From positions 1,533,566 through 1,597,565 of the forward strand of contig NW_003314271.1 of NCBI RefSeq assembly GCF_000143415.4: DNA of 64,000 nt. The letters are read 5' to 3'. Both the position numbers and the translations under genes were made by a program. Positions 45,775-56,029 of this stretch are shown here, in pieces (the stretch's first letter is position 1; each line of letters begins with the position of its first letter). The stretch comes from Selaginella moellendorffii. Its lineage: Eukaryota; Streptophyta; Lycopodiopsida; Selaginellales; Selaginellaceae. The notes beneath the pieces are model-generated. The model did not search any database. It was not told the origin of the DNA and was given only the letters and a program-made list of their open reading frames with translations.

Positions 45775-45947
45775 TGTGAGGGCCAAGTGTACGGCTACGA
45801 TGCCGTATACTAATATTAGCGTAGTGGATTTTGGTAGCCGTCGGATTGGTTTCAATCCGGACCACTCACTCCTGTATATAAGCTAGGGTTTTTGGGTTAA
45901 TTGATATGCACATTTCTGTATTCCCTTTCCATATTCCATGCACTCAC
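45775..45947 (+). repeat. 3' LTR of gypsy-1
   Basis: 173 bp, partner of 33666-33838, followed by the target repeat AATAC. Confidence 0.9.
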
Positions 45948-45964
45948 AATACTACATACTTAAA

Positions 45965-46776
45965 AAGCTCTGGAGAATCTGCGATTTTGGGTGGTTACAG
46001 GCAGTGGCAGTATGCGGGCTTCTACGGCGTTGTTAGAGCACAGGATCCAGCGGGTGTGGCGCAATGCATGCAAGCAGGCTAGTGTGAGCGAATCCACCGT
46101 TGCCAAGGCCGTCATCCGCGAGAGGCCCTCGTACCTGAGCAACGACTTGTGCTACGAAGGTATTTGGAGCGACGACCTCACGTACACCAACGTTTGCCTT
46201 TGCGTCGACAGCTACAAGAGGAGGCCGACATCGATAGAGGCAGTCCAGGAAGAGCTCCACCAGCAGCAGCAGCAGCGGCAGGAGATGCCGTTGCTTAGCC
46301 ATTGAAGCCACCACACGCCACGATCATCTTTCCCGCTTCCAGATGCTCGACAAGTTCGTCATACTTCTCCTGATCAAAAGGACCACACTTTTCGTCGAAA
46401 ACAACATCCGGCGTGCTCAGGTTCTTGTCCACCAGCGGCTCATACTCGCAGCACCTGAAACCGAACAACTCCTCCCACTCGTGCGCCAGCACCCGCGCAT
46501 CAAACACCAGCCGCGCCTGCATGTCCAGCGACCCAACACCACCGAACAGGTCCCGCTCCACCCAAAAAACCAGCTCTTGGCAAAACTTTCGCGATCCCGG
46601 GCCACGCCCTCGGATCTCACGGTGTATGCTGAAGCTTTCCGCTTCGCCGGGGAATGCATGCGTGGATCTCTTCAACTTTCAAGTGGGGGGTGTGGAGGAG
46701 CTGATCAAGCGGTATGGTGAGCTCAGATTCAAGGTGAATCCCAAGAGAAGACGAGCATATGACCGCAACACCGAAT
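45965..46776 (+). pseudogene. LUP pseudogene with an internal inversion
   Basis: 45965-46303 reads forward from a truncated start (RQWQYAGFYGVV) to the poly-Q region and EMPLLS. 46303-46628 is the next part of the gene in reverse: minus-strand frame from EIRGRGPGSRKF to KMIVACGGFN. 46640-46776 is forward again (PGNACVDLFNF to DRNTE, stop). About 15 codons between EMPLLS and REIRG are lost at the inversion border. It is the split partner of the CXE pseudogene at 32500-33462. Confidence 0.85.
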
Positions 46777-48690
46777 GAACACAAGTCTTGGTTGGATAGA
46801 TGGACTTTGGTAATAGAGTTTGTGTAGCTTACCTCTTCCTATATGAGATTCATGAGTGATCTTGGACGAAAATTTACAACACACACACACACACACACAC
46901 GGGGAGCTAGCGCGGTAATGGAGCCGAGGCTACCACAACCGGGGTGGCCCTCAGGCTTCTTTTCTTGCGAAAAAGAGCCTTCTGCGTCAATTTTTCTGGA
47001 GTGAGATGGCCTTTGCTCGGCTCTGTCGACGTAGAGATGTCCATATGATCTTTTCCGGCATGCTGCCAACCACTGAGTTTTCATCAGCTTCGATAACCGG
47101 CCATCAACCATTGCATAGAGATGATCCTTCTCGTGCTGGACGCTGTGATCAACGACTGAGGTCTTGTCCAGGCAACCGCCGACAATGTCGTTTGGCCTGC
47201 TACCGTCCAAGAGCATGCACTCAAAATGGCCCAGGCTCCAAGCATCGAGTTCCAGTAAACCTCTGGGATGCTGTCAAACACAAGGTCAACGATCATCGTG
47301 TTCCAAGCAAGCAGGCTCACAGCAAGAGCTTGCCCATCAAAGACAAAATGCCTGAGCTGAGGGGGGCATTTGCTCCATATCAATTCTGGACCAATTGTAA
47401 ACTCGGGACATGTGCTCTGTGCTTCTACAGCATTCTAGAGTGGGGAACTAAGCGCATACTTGAAGCTGTACAGCAAGATCTTGTTACGATGTATGGAGTT
47501 TCTCATCCAAATGTGGTGGCCCTTGCTTCCCAACACCCCAACTGGTCACTTGAAGAATACTTTGCGAAAACCAGAATGCAAGATGTTAAAAGGAGTTCAC
47601 GAGATTCTCATCAATGGAAATTCTCCAGCAAACCAAGAGGAAGCCGCAAAGGTTTTGGAGTTTCTCTATGGCCATTGGTCCACTGCAATTTGTGGGGAGA
47701 ACCTACGATCCAAACTAATCATGTTGAAACGGCTACGATTCTACAGACTCTTGTTTGCTCATTGTGTGGAAGCCTTGGAAGGCTGTGGAAACACAAGTTC
47801 TTTTTTTTATAACATCAAACCAGAGCATGCTAGGGTGGGAAAGGATGCACTTAAAGAGATTGAGCACTGGGAATCCCATGGTAAACTTCCAAAGGAAGTT
47901 CGGGGATTGGCGGAGGCCTATTGCAAGATCTGTCAAGTGATGGGCAAGCACTTGCTGTGAGCCTGCTTGCTTGGAACACGATGATCGTTGGAGAAGAACA
48001 TCGTCTCCTGCGTCAACGTCGACCGAGCACTGCCCCTGTGCCCGAGCGTAAAGCTTCGAAACCAAGATCTTGGTTTACTGGAACTCGATGCTTGGAGCCT
48101 GGGCCATTTCGAGTGCATGCTCTTGGACGGTAGCAGGCCAAACGACATTGTTGGCGGTTGCCTGTACAAGACCTCAGTCGTTGATCACAGTGTCCAGCAC
48201 GAGAAGGATCATCTCTATGCAATGGTCGATGGCCGGTTATCGGAGCTGAGGAAAACTCAGTGGTTGGCAGCATGCCAGAAAAGATCATATGGACATCTCT
48301 ACGTCGACAGAGCCGACCAAAGGCCATCTCACTCCAGAAAAATTGACGCAGAAGGCTCTTTTTCGCAAGAAAAGAAGCCTGAGGGCCACCCCGGTTGTGG
48401 TAGCCTCGGCTCCATTACCGCGCTAGCTCCCCGTGTGTGTGTGTGTGTGTGTGTGTTGTAAATTTTCGTCCAAGATCACTCATGAATCTAATATGGGAAG
48501 AGGTAAGCTACACAAACTCTATTACCAAAGTCCATCTATCCAACCAAGACTTGTGCTCATTCAGTGTTACGGTCATATGCTCGTCTTCTCTTGGGATTCA
48601 CCTTGAATCTGAGCTCACCGTACCGCTTGATCAGCTCCTCCACACCCCCCACTTGAAAGTTGAAGAGATCCACGCACGCATTCCCTGGCC
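46640..48690. repeat. Long inverted repeat around module Z
   Basis: The left arm (about 46640-47340) and right arm (about 47946-48690) are reverse complements for at least 600 bp. The outer ends are the 3' parts of two LUP copies. Next come the LUP 3' flank, an (AC)n/(GT)n run (46873-46901 and 48434-48462), and PPR-like debris. The arms differ by a 46-bp stretch at about 47990-48060 that is present only on the right. Confidence 0.85.
47342..47945 (+). pseudogene. Central module Z, copy 2
   Basis: Near-identical to 21395-21972. One extra A in the run after QDVK shifts the frame, so the two halves are in different frames (47006-47812 and 47460-47960). Coding-like segments are VSHPNVVALASQHPNWSLEE and KDALKEIEHWESHGKLPKE. 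It is not identified. It lies between inverted arms unrelated to those around copy 1. Confidence 0.55.
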
Positions 48691-49462
48691 AAGCGGAAAT
48701 CTTGTTGAAGCCGCCACACGCCGCGATCATCTTTCCCGCTTCCAGCTGCACGACAAGTTCGTCATACTTCTGCTGATCAAAAGGACCACAGTTTTCATTG
48801 AAAACAACATCCGGCGTGCTCAGGTTCTTGTCCACCAGCGGCTCATACTCGCAGCACCTGAAATCGAACAACTCCTCCCACTCGTGCGCCAGCACCCGCG
48901 CATCAAACACCAGCCGCGCCTGCATGTCCAGCGACACAACACCACCGAACAGGTCCCGCTCCACCCAAGAAACCAGCTCTTGCCGAAACTTTCGCGATCC
49001 CGGGCCACGCCCTCGGATCTCACGGGGTATGCTGGGCTTGGCCCTGATGTACTTGATCAGAGGCGGGCTAAGCAACGGCATCTCCTGCTGCTGCTGCTGC
49101 TGCTGGAGCTCTTCCTGGACTGCCTCTATCGATGTCGGCCTCCTCTTGTAGCTGTCGACGCAAAGGCGAACGTTGGTGTAAGTGAGGTCGTCACTCCAAA
49201 TACCGTAGTAGCACAACTCGTCGTCGCTTAGGTACGACGGCCTCTCCCGGACAATGGCGTTGGCGGCGGCGTATTCTCTCACATTGGCCTGCTTGCAGGC
49301 ATTGCTCCACACCCGCTGGATCCTGTGTTCTAACCTGCACAGAGCGAAGTCCACAACGCCGTAGAAGGCCGAGTACTGCCACTGCCTGTGACCCAGATTG
49401 TCGAAAACTTGACCCAAAATCACAGACTCATCCCAGAGCTTTCTCCTGAGTTGTGCCGCCAT
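48557..49462 (-). CDS. LUP family protein, uncharacterised, 301 aa
   Basis: Single-exon intact copy, ATG at 49462-49460 and TGA at 48559-48557. It matches the 29048 copy throughout, with seven glutamines instead of eight and scattered conservative changes. It is divergent from the intact CXE at 49957 with about 490 bp between the starts, the only pair in the window in which both partners are undamaged. An upstream palindrome and TATA box (49521-49556) are shared with the 29048 copy. The 3' end lies inside the right arm of the long inverted repeat. Function is unknown. Confidence 0.77.
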   Translation of the reverse strand: MAAQLRRKLWDESVILGQVFDNLGHRQWQYSAFYGVVDFALCRLEHRIQRVWSNACKQANVREYAAANAIVRERPSYLSDDELCYYGIWSDDLTYTNVRLCVDSYKRRPTSIEAVQEELQQQQQQQEMPLLSPPLIKYIRAKPSIPREIRGRGPGSRKFRQELVSWVERDLFGGVVSLDMQARLVFDARVLAHEWEELFDFRCCEYEPLVDKNLSTPDVVFNENCGPFDQQKYDELVVQLEAGKMIAACGGFNKISAWPGNACVDLFNFQVGGVEELIKRYGELRFKVNPKRRRAYDRNTE

Positions 49463-49520
49463 ATCCTAGGGCACGATGCTTTGTGAGTTTAGCTAAAAAG
49501 GATTAATCATAGCTTTTTCC

Positions 49521-49556
49521 TATATAAAACCTAGTATTTCCCCAGCAAATGCTGGG
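49521..49556 (-). promoter_or_regulatory. Palindrome plus TATA box upstream of LUP gene
   Basis: CCCAGCAAATGCTGGG at 49541-49556 and TATATA at 49521-49526 on the minus-strand promoter, about 60-95 bp before the ATG. Same order and spacing as at 28934-28970. Confidence 0.65.
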
Positions 49557-49642
49557 CAGTTTGTGTTGTTTAGTTTGCATTTGTTTTTCTTTTCCTGCTG
49601 AATAGCAAGGGAAAAGCTATTGGTGAGATCTTCCACAAAAAA

Positions 49643-49725
49643 GACCCAGATTGTCCAGTACTAGATCCAAAATCGCAGACTCATCCAACGTTCTCCTGAG
49701 CTGTGCTTTAGGGCACGATGCTCAA
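49643..49725 (-). pseudogene. LUP 5' fragment
   Basis: It is the reverse complement of the first 25 or so codons of a LUP copy closest to the pseudogene at 18008-18856 (CTRLDES-like region, TCCAGTACTAGATCCAAAAT). It sits between the intact LUP gene and the CXE gene, so the divergent spacer contains the remains of an older LUP copy. Confidence 0.7.
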
Positions 49726-49956
49726 AGATTAGTCGTTGTGATTAAGTATGTTTAGTTATGTAGTATTAATTAACTTAAAGAGCCCTAAGTAGAAAAGCTT
49801 AGAGAGATTTTAATTTGATTTTTTTTTCATACCAGCATAGAAACGAAAAGGAAAGCTTTAGAATTTCTGCAAACCGACAAGTCACGCTCTTGGCCATTTC
49901 AACGATTTAAATGTGTGGTTGTGAGACCGGAAGGCCATCCACCTAGCACCGAAAGA

Positions 49957-50943
49957 ATGGGCGACGAGGAGCGCAAGAGCTCCGGCAAGCAAATTGGAGG
50001 CTTTGTGTTTGCAGAGGATGGATCTTACGTGCGCACTCCTCCACCAACAGGCCCTGCGGGGTTCTTTGCGGAGGTTCCAGCCAATCCCTCGTTCATTGAC
50101 GGCGTGGCGAGCCGCGACGTGATTCTCGACAAGGATCGGGGACTGTGGGTGAGAGTTTTCCGTCCGGAAGAGCTGGAGAATCGCAGCACGCTGCCCATCG
50201 TCATCTTCTACCACGGGGGAGGATTCATCTACATGAGCGCCGCGAATGCGATCGTTCACAGATTTTGCGAGACCCTGTCCAGGAAGCTGGGAGCGATCGT
50301 GGTGTCTGTGAATTACCGCCTAGCTCCGGAGCACAGGCTCCCGGCGGCCTACGACGATGGCTACGACGCCCTCAAATGGGTCCGAGGGATCGCCAAGAGC
50401 AGCAGCGATCAAGACGCTTTCGCTCACGCGGATTTCTCCAAGATCTTCGTCATGGGCGACAGCGCCGGGGGAAATCTCGCAGCCCGAGTGGCATTGCGCG
50501 CTGCCCAGGATGGAATCCCGCTCGCCGGCCAGATCCTCCTCCAGCCCTTCTATGGAGGCACGTCCAGGACCGAGTCGGAGCTCAAGCTCGGGTCCTCCAA
50601 TCCGATGATCACGCTCGACACCACCGATTTCTGCTGGCTGGCGACGCTCCCCGAGGGCGCGGCCGACCGGGATCATCCATTTTGCAACCCGACGCTGGAA
50701 TTGCCGGGAGATCTCGCGAGGTTGGGGGCCGGGGGACTGCCGAGAGCGCTAGTGGTGGTGGGCGGCAAGGATCTCCTCCACGATCGCCAGGTAGAGTTTG
50801 CAAGGATCTTGGAAGACGCTGGCAATGCCATGAAGCTCATCGACTATGAAAACGCTTCCCATGGATTCTACGCCGTGGGGGACGCTAGCTGCCAGGAATA
50901 CGTCCTTGTCTTGGACGAAATCGCTAGCTTCTTGCGAGAGTGA
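49957..50943 (+). CDS. Carboxylesterase (CXE type), 328 aa
   Basis: Single-exon paralogue of 19182-20165, with one extra Ser after ENR. HGGG is at 86-89, nucleophile Ser169 in GDSAGG, Asp272 and His302, so it is predicted active. The start is the ATG at 49957 (MGDEERKSSGK); the frame is open farther upstream but has no other ATG. No signal peptide, so probably cytosolic. The substrate is unknown. It is divergent from an intact LUP gene and tail-to-tail with GDSL remnant C. Confidence 0.92.
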   Translation: MGDEERKSSGKQIGGFVFAEDGSYVRTPPPTGPAGFFAEVPANPSFIDGVASRDVILDKDRGLWVRVFRPEELENRSTLPIVIFYHGGGFIYMSAANAIVHRFCETLSRKLGAIVVSVNYRLAPEHRLPAAYDDGYDALKWVRGIAKSSSDQDAFAHADFSKIFVMGDSAGGNLAARVALRAAQDGIPLAGQILLQPFYGGTSRTESELKLGSSNPMITLDTTDFCWLATLPEGAADRDHPFCNPTLELPGDLARLGAGGLPRALVVVGGKDLLHDRQVEFARILEDAGNAMKLIDYENASHGFYAVGDASCQEYVLVLDEIASFLRE

Positions 50944-51230
50944 CCCCTGGCTAACCGCTGTGGACCCGCGTTGAATAAAGCTGACTCGGTTGACTTACGG
51001 GTTGCCTGGAGGTCAGAGGTCACGGTACACAAGCTTTGGCAGCCATTCACGAGGATTGCATTTCTTCCTTTTGTCTTTGCGGTGTCATCAGGCAGCCTTT
51101 TCTCATTCCACTGCACATTCCCTTCCAACCGGTGATGGGTGCTGGATTGGATCCAAAAGAACAATGGTTGTAGTGGAACAATGGACCAACGGATTGATGC
51201 TCATCAAAGTTTATGAATCCAAACAAATTA

Positions 51231-51915
51231 TTAGATGTTCTTGAGTGTGCACAGGATGCCCAAGAGGAAACTGGGCTCAAAGAAGCTCCCTCGTGATGTT
51301 CCGGTTTGCTGCTTTGGTGTTGTGAACTCCATCCCAATTGAGATACGCAGATGGATTCTTACAAGTCGTTGACACCACCGTCTTCCCAGCCATCACTTTG
51401 CTCTGCCCACATTGCACCGCAAAGTTGTAGTTATGGTTCCCTCCAATCCCACAGCAGGCCTTGTTGGCAAACTGGAATCCTGTAAAGTCAACTATGGCCA
51501 GAAACACGTTGACCGGCTATGTTCTTGCTTGAGGGTGAGCGAGTATTTTATGTCGTAAGTGTTGATGTAGATTATAGTGCTGTCTGGGAGCTGGTTACGG
51601 AGGTTGCTCAAAGCCTACTTGAACAATCAAGACTAGCAAAACAGAATGACATCTCATCTCATTTCATTGTAGTGCTGCGTGATTTGGTTGAATTCGATAG
51701 CACACCTGGCTTGATCGTAGCTCACTTGGAGAACTGGGAAGTTTGTGAGGAAGTATGGGGCCCAACGTCCGAGAGCAGGAATGTTCGTCCTCCCTCGGCA
51801 TACACGCCCTGTGTAGATTCAATGCAAACACACAAAAGAGTAACGAATCACTGCCCGGAAAATGCCTTTAGCTGTTCATAGCTGAAGTCGTTCCCCCTGG
51901 GTTGGGGACATCACG
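51231..51915 (-). pseudogene. GDSL esterase remnant C
   Basis: The last exon (to TAA 51233-51231) contains KACCGIGGNHNYNFAVQCGQ and WDGVHNTKAAN, with the DxxH box still readable. A small deletion shifts the frame before the end. Exon 4 is split by an insertion also present in remnant A, and exon 3 is cut as in the others. Exons 1-2 are absent. Confidence 0.8.
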
Positions 51916-52009
51916 ATTGATCGATCGAGAGAAAAAATCACTACAATGCAGCTATCAATCTTGGAGAACGGAATGGAATGGATTCGTGGCGAAACTGGTT
52001 TGAGAGAGT

Positions 52010-53480
52010 TGACGTGTCACCGCCAGTCGCGGGCTCGCACTCCCGAAAATTCCAAACGCGTCGCGGTTCGAATCGCCTTCCTTGTAACCATCACTTTCTT
52101 GAGGTTTAGGGCTCTTAAGGCTCCCCCCAGCTCGCAAGCAGCAGCAGCTACCGATGATCCAATTCCAGCCGCCGCCTTCCGTTCCAAGACGAATCCACAA
52201 AAGGATCCACGCCCCAACGAAAACGGGTTTCTCGATTTTCTACTACCCCTCACCGCGTCAATCTCGTCTCGGGCGTTTTTGCCAGTGCGCTTTGGAGCGC
52301 TTGGAAGGCATCGAATCGAGCTGCCATTGCTTGGCGTCATTGAAATGTTTTTTTGGCGCTTCTCTCAAGAACCCTAATATCTCTGGACGTGCAATCGGGT
52401 CGCGAATCGGGCCGCTGTACGAGCGGCAGGGCTAAGGCCGGTTCGCTGCGCAGCTCCGCCATTGTCATCCGGCACAGATTAAACGCGTACGTAGCAAGAA
52501 GAAGCAATGCTCCAAGCGTAGAAAAGGAAGATGACGAAGAGGAAGGGTAGCGGAGCTTTGAAAGTTTGCTTTGCGGGAGAAAGCCGCTCACGACATCCCT
52601 GGGTTCATCAAAGCCACCACAGCTCCCTCTTCGATTCTCCCAACTTTCTTTGTGCAATCCAACTCCCAAGCGTTGCTCCAACTCCAGAGAAAACGCGAGA
52701 GAAACCGCAGAGGAGGAGGCCGAAGACGTAGCTCCGAAGCAGCGTGGACGCGGGGCATTTACATACGGAAGAGAAAGAGATGGATTCCACAGTGATCATA
52801 CGACCGCCATGGACGATGAAACTCACGAGGAGCTCACTACGTCTTCTGACGACATCGATGGAAAGTCCGGTAAGTTCGTCTCTCTTTGGATGATCAAATG
52901 TGGCGTGGTGATTCGCTGGGTAAATGGTAGTACCACTGCCTTGTCTGTTTATGGCAATCCAACAATCGGTTTGGCTAGACAAAGCAAACATCTTCACTGA
53001 CGCTAATCTTTTTTTGCGCAGCGCCAGAGGCACTCGCAACCATCCATCGCCCATCTTGATTCAAGCGAAGTTCACGGCAGAGAGGTGTCCAGTTTTCTTT
53101 CTCTGGTTTCAAGCCCTTTTCCTGATCGGCCACTCTTCGTACAGACTTGGAGCCTCCGACATCTGCCCAAGCTGCTCAACGCATATGATCGTCGTGACAG
53201 AGCACAGAACAAGGTGAGATTCACGGTCCAGGAGAAGAAGGAGCACAAGCAGCGGTTGCTGGCCAGAGAGAAGCTGCGAGAAGAAACCTGGGGAGGCGAT
53301 TGAGCACTCACTATGAAGTAGCTCATTGAAGAAACTTTTGTGGCCGATGAAGCGTCTTCTGGAAAGTCTCTAAGCCTTCTCGACTTCTGGCAAGCCTTGG
53401 ATCTCTGGGACGGTGGAAATGGTGATCCCGCAAACCAGTAGAACGTTTGCTGCAATCATCACCGCGTGGTTGAGGTTGGT
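52010..53480 (+). repeat. Family X gene-derived repeat, copy 4 (longest)
   Basis: This is the least rearranged copy. One frame encodes an acidic linker (ETAEEEAEDVAPKQRGRG, then THEELTTSSDDIDG) ending at a GT donor near 52871. A 150-bp intron-like stretch and an AG acceptor near 53022 follow. Another frame at 53085-53303 ends LLAREKLREETWGGD. Joining the parts gives stops, so it is likely a pseudogene. The linker and the Lys/Arg-rich end suggest a nuclear or RNA-related protein, but I cannot name it. Confidence 0.5.
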
Positions 53481-53489
53481 TTGTTACCA

Positions 53490-54590
53490 CGAAAAAACCC
53501 CTCTTATCAATGAGAAACCCATTGTTGCCTTTGCTAAAACACCTACTTTGCCAAGTCAATAGACATGAGGTTTTTGTTTGTCGGGTTTCTGGGCTTATGC
53601 CATGTTATGTTTGATTTTTTGCAAGAGCGTTCCATATTGCTGGATCTCTCATCCTAGCACCACTGTCAAGATGTTTCTTGCTTCGTCCTCCAGAGTGTGT
53701 TTCTCAAGTTGGCAAGTTGCTGGCTCTTAGCAATGCAAAGGCCAGACGGGTGCTAAGTATGTTTCCATATTGCACTACTCAAGCTTGGATGAGTCATATC
53801 TTTCTTAGCAAGGCCAATTCCTATCATATTTGATGCAACAGGGGGCAAAAGTTTTCTTACGTGACTAGAGATGTTTTGCTAGATGAGAAAGCCTTCCTAT
53901 GCCACTCAGATTTAACCTATTGTCTCATCCATATCAATGTCAGAGCTTGGATTGCAGATGAAATCATAACAATAAATTTCTCCAATCCTTGGCTCCTCCT
54001 CTTCCTCTACCACTATTGTCACTACAGTAGCAATAGCAAACTTGGTGGAGTGACTAAGATTTTGTGACATGGATTACTCATGTATTTGGAAATGTCTAGA
54101 ATGGGGATTTGCAAAATATGATTGAAAAACATGAGAATGACCAATTTCAAACCAATTCGGGTTTGGTTTTGTATGCTGCAGATACTAATTATACATAGCT
54201 ATATTGAGTATATATGGGAGTTTTTATTTGGCAATGAAAGAAAAAAGATCAAATAGCATGGAACACAATTGTGACTGTATTTGTCTAGGAAGGGCATTTT
54301 TGCAAAGCTGCAAAAGTTCAAGACAAAATACTTGAGATGAGATGGGCATTTACTCCATATTAATTCTAGATCAATTGTAAACTTGAGACATGTGCTTTAT
54401 GCTTCTACAACATTCTAGAGTGGGGAACTAAGTGCATATTTGAAGTTGTACAACAAGATCTTGTTAAGATGTATTTTGCTAGAGGATGAGAATCTCATGA
54501 ATTCCGTGAACATCTTGCCTTTTGGTTTTTGCAAAGTATTCTCCAAGTGACTAGTTGGGGTCTCACCACTACATTTGAATGAGAAACTTT
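53490..54590 (+). repeat. Decayed tandem segment I (families Y, PPR-like, Z)
   Basis: Order on the plus strand: family Y (53540-54060), PPR-like arm (54045-54317), start of module Z (54318-54540). Compared with the 21-22 kb copies, most differences are C-to-T or G-to-A. No usable frame remains. Confidence 0.55.
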
Positions 54591-54599
54591 ATACATCAT

Positions 54600-54800
54600 A
54601 ACAAAATGAATCGAAGAGAAGACGATCATATGACCGCAACACCGAATGAACACAAGTCTTGGTTGGATAGATGGACTTTTGGTAATAGAGTTTGTGTAGC
54701 TTACCTCTTCCTATATGAGATTCATGAGTGATCTTGGACGAAAATATACAACACACACACACACACACACACACACGGAGCATGATGTCAGCCTTGGTTT
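54600..54800 (+). repeat. LUP 3' flank copy with (AC)n microsatellite
   Basis: It contains the last LUP codons (RRSYDRNTE-like, stop) and the 3' flank also found at 46740-46900, then about 13 AC units at 54751-54776. Confidence 0.75.
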
Positions 54801-54809
54801 ACATTCACA

Positions 54810-55960
54810 AGCAGCGGTTGCTGGCCAGAGAGAAGCTGTGAGAAGAAACCTGGGGAGGCGATTGAGCACTCACTATGAAGTAGCTCATTGAAGAAACTTT
54901 CATGGCTGATGAAGCATCTTCTGGAAAGTCTCTAAGCCTTCTCGACTTCTAGCAAGCCTTGGATCTCTGGGACGGTGGAAATGTTGATCCCGCAAAGACC
55001 AGTAGAACGTTTGCTGGTGGTGCCATCGTCACCACGTGGTTGAGGTTGGTTTGTTACCACGAAAAAACCCCTCTTGTCAGTGAAAAACCCATTGTTGCCT
55101 TTGTTAAAATGCTTACTTTGCCAAGTTGATGGACTCGAGGCTTGTGCTCGTCCAGAGGATCTACAAGTTTTTTGGGCTCACACTATGCTGTGTTTGATTT
55201 TCCACAAGAGCATTCTATGTTGCCAAATCTTTTATCTTAGCACCATTGTCAAGATCTCTCTTGCTTCACCCTCCAGAGTGCACTTCTCAAATTAGTAAGT
55301 CATTGGCTCTCAACAATGCAAATGCTAGAGGGATGTTAATTAAGTATGCTTCCACATTGCACTATTCAAATTTGGACGAGCTTCATCTCTCTTAACAAGG
55401 CCAACTCCTACTTTCTTGCGTGACCAGAAATGTTTTGCTGAACGAGGAACGTCCCCTATGCCACTTAGATCTAGCCCATCATCTTGTCCATGTCTGTGTC
55501 AGAGCTTGGATTACATAGCAACAGATTTCTCTAGTCCCTAGCTCCTTTTCCTCTGCCACCATCATCACCACAACAGCAACAACAAATTTGGTGGAGTGAC
55601 CAAGATTGTGTGACATGGATTACTTATGTATTTGCAGATGTCTAGAATGGGGATCTACAAAATGGATGAAGAAAATGAGAATAACTAGTTTTAAACTTAT
55701 TTGGGTTTGGTTTTGTGTGCTGCAGACATTAGTTATGCATAGCCACGCATGGAAGTTTTTTCTAGCAATGGAAAAAAAAATAAAATTCAAACAATATGGA
55801 ACACAATTGTGATTGCATTGCCCATGAAGGGCATTTCTATGAAGCTGCAAAAGTTCAAGACAAAATGCCTGAGCTAAAAGTGGCATTTGCTTCATATCAA
55901 TTCAGAACCAATTGTAAACTCGGGATATGTGTTTTATGCTTCTACAGCATTCTAGAGTCT
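54810..55960 (+). repeat. Decayed tandem segment II (X fragment, Y, PPR-like, Z)
   Basis: 54810-55060 repeats the end of family X seen at 53250-53480, followed by family Y (55065-55600), the PPR-like arm (55590-55857) and a short piece of module Z. It is a second tandem copy of the unit at 53250-54540, independently decayed by transitions. Confidence 0.6.
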
Positions 55961-56029
55961 GCATGTTCATAGGTGTTGTTCTTTTTTTTCTTTTTACAAA
56001 AGCGTGAAAAATCAAGGACGAGCATCTTG

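Larger units (their letters stand above)
33666..45947 (+). mobile_element. Ty3/gypsy LTR retrotransposon gypsy-1, carrying nested LARD-1
   Basis: The 5' LTR (33666-33838) and 3' LTR (45775-45947) differ at only two or so positions. The direct repeat AATAC flanks it (33661-33665 and 45948-45952). The interior has a leader, a gag start (34073), the nested LARD-1 (34441-42306), then an open pol frame and a purine-rich tract AGAGGAGGGGATGA before the 3' LTR. Without LARD-1 the element would be only about 4.4 kb, because gag is internally shortened. It landed between a CXE and a LUP copy that are divergent partners elsewhere. Confidence 0.93.

Noticed and set aside
46873-46901. (AC)n run as a possible CRISPR or regulatory array
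   Set aside because: Simple dinucleotide microsatellite duplicated with its flanks; nothing in the window resembles a CRISPR array, as expected for a plant genome.
49957-50943. CXE genes as gibberellin receptors (GID1)
   Set aside because: The catalytic His is present and the GID1-type N-terminal lid sequence is absent, so esterase is the better call.
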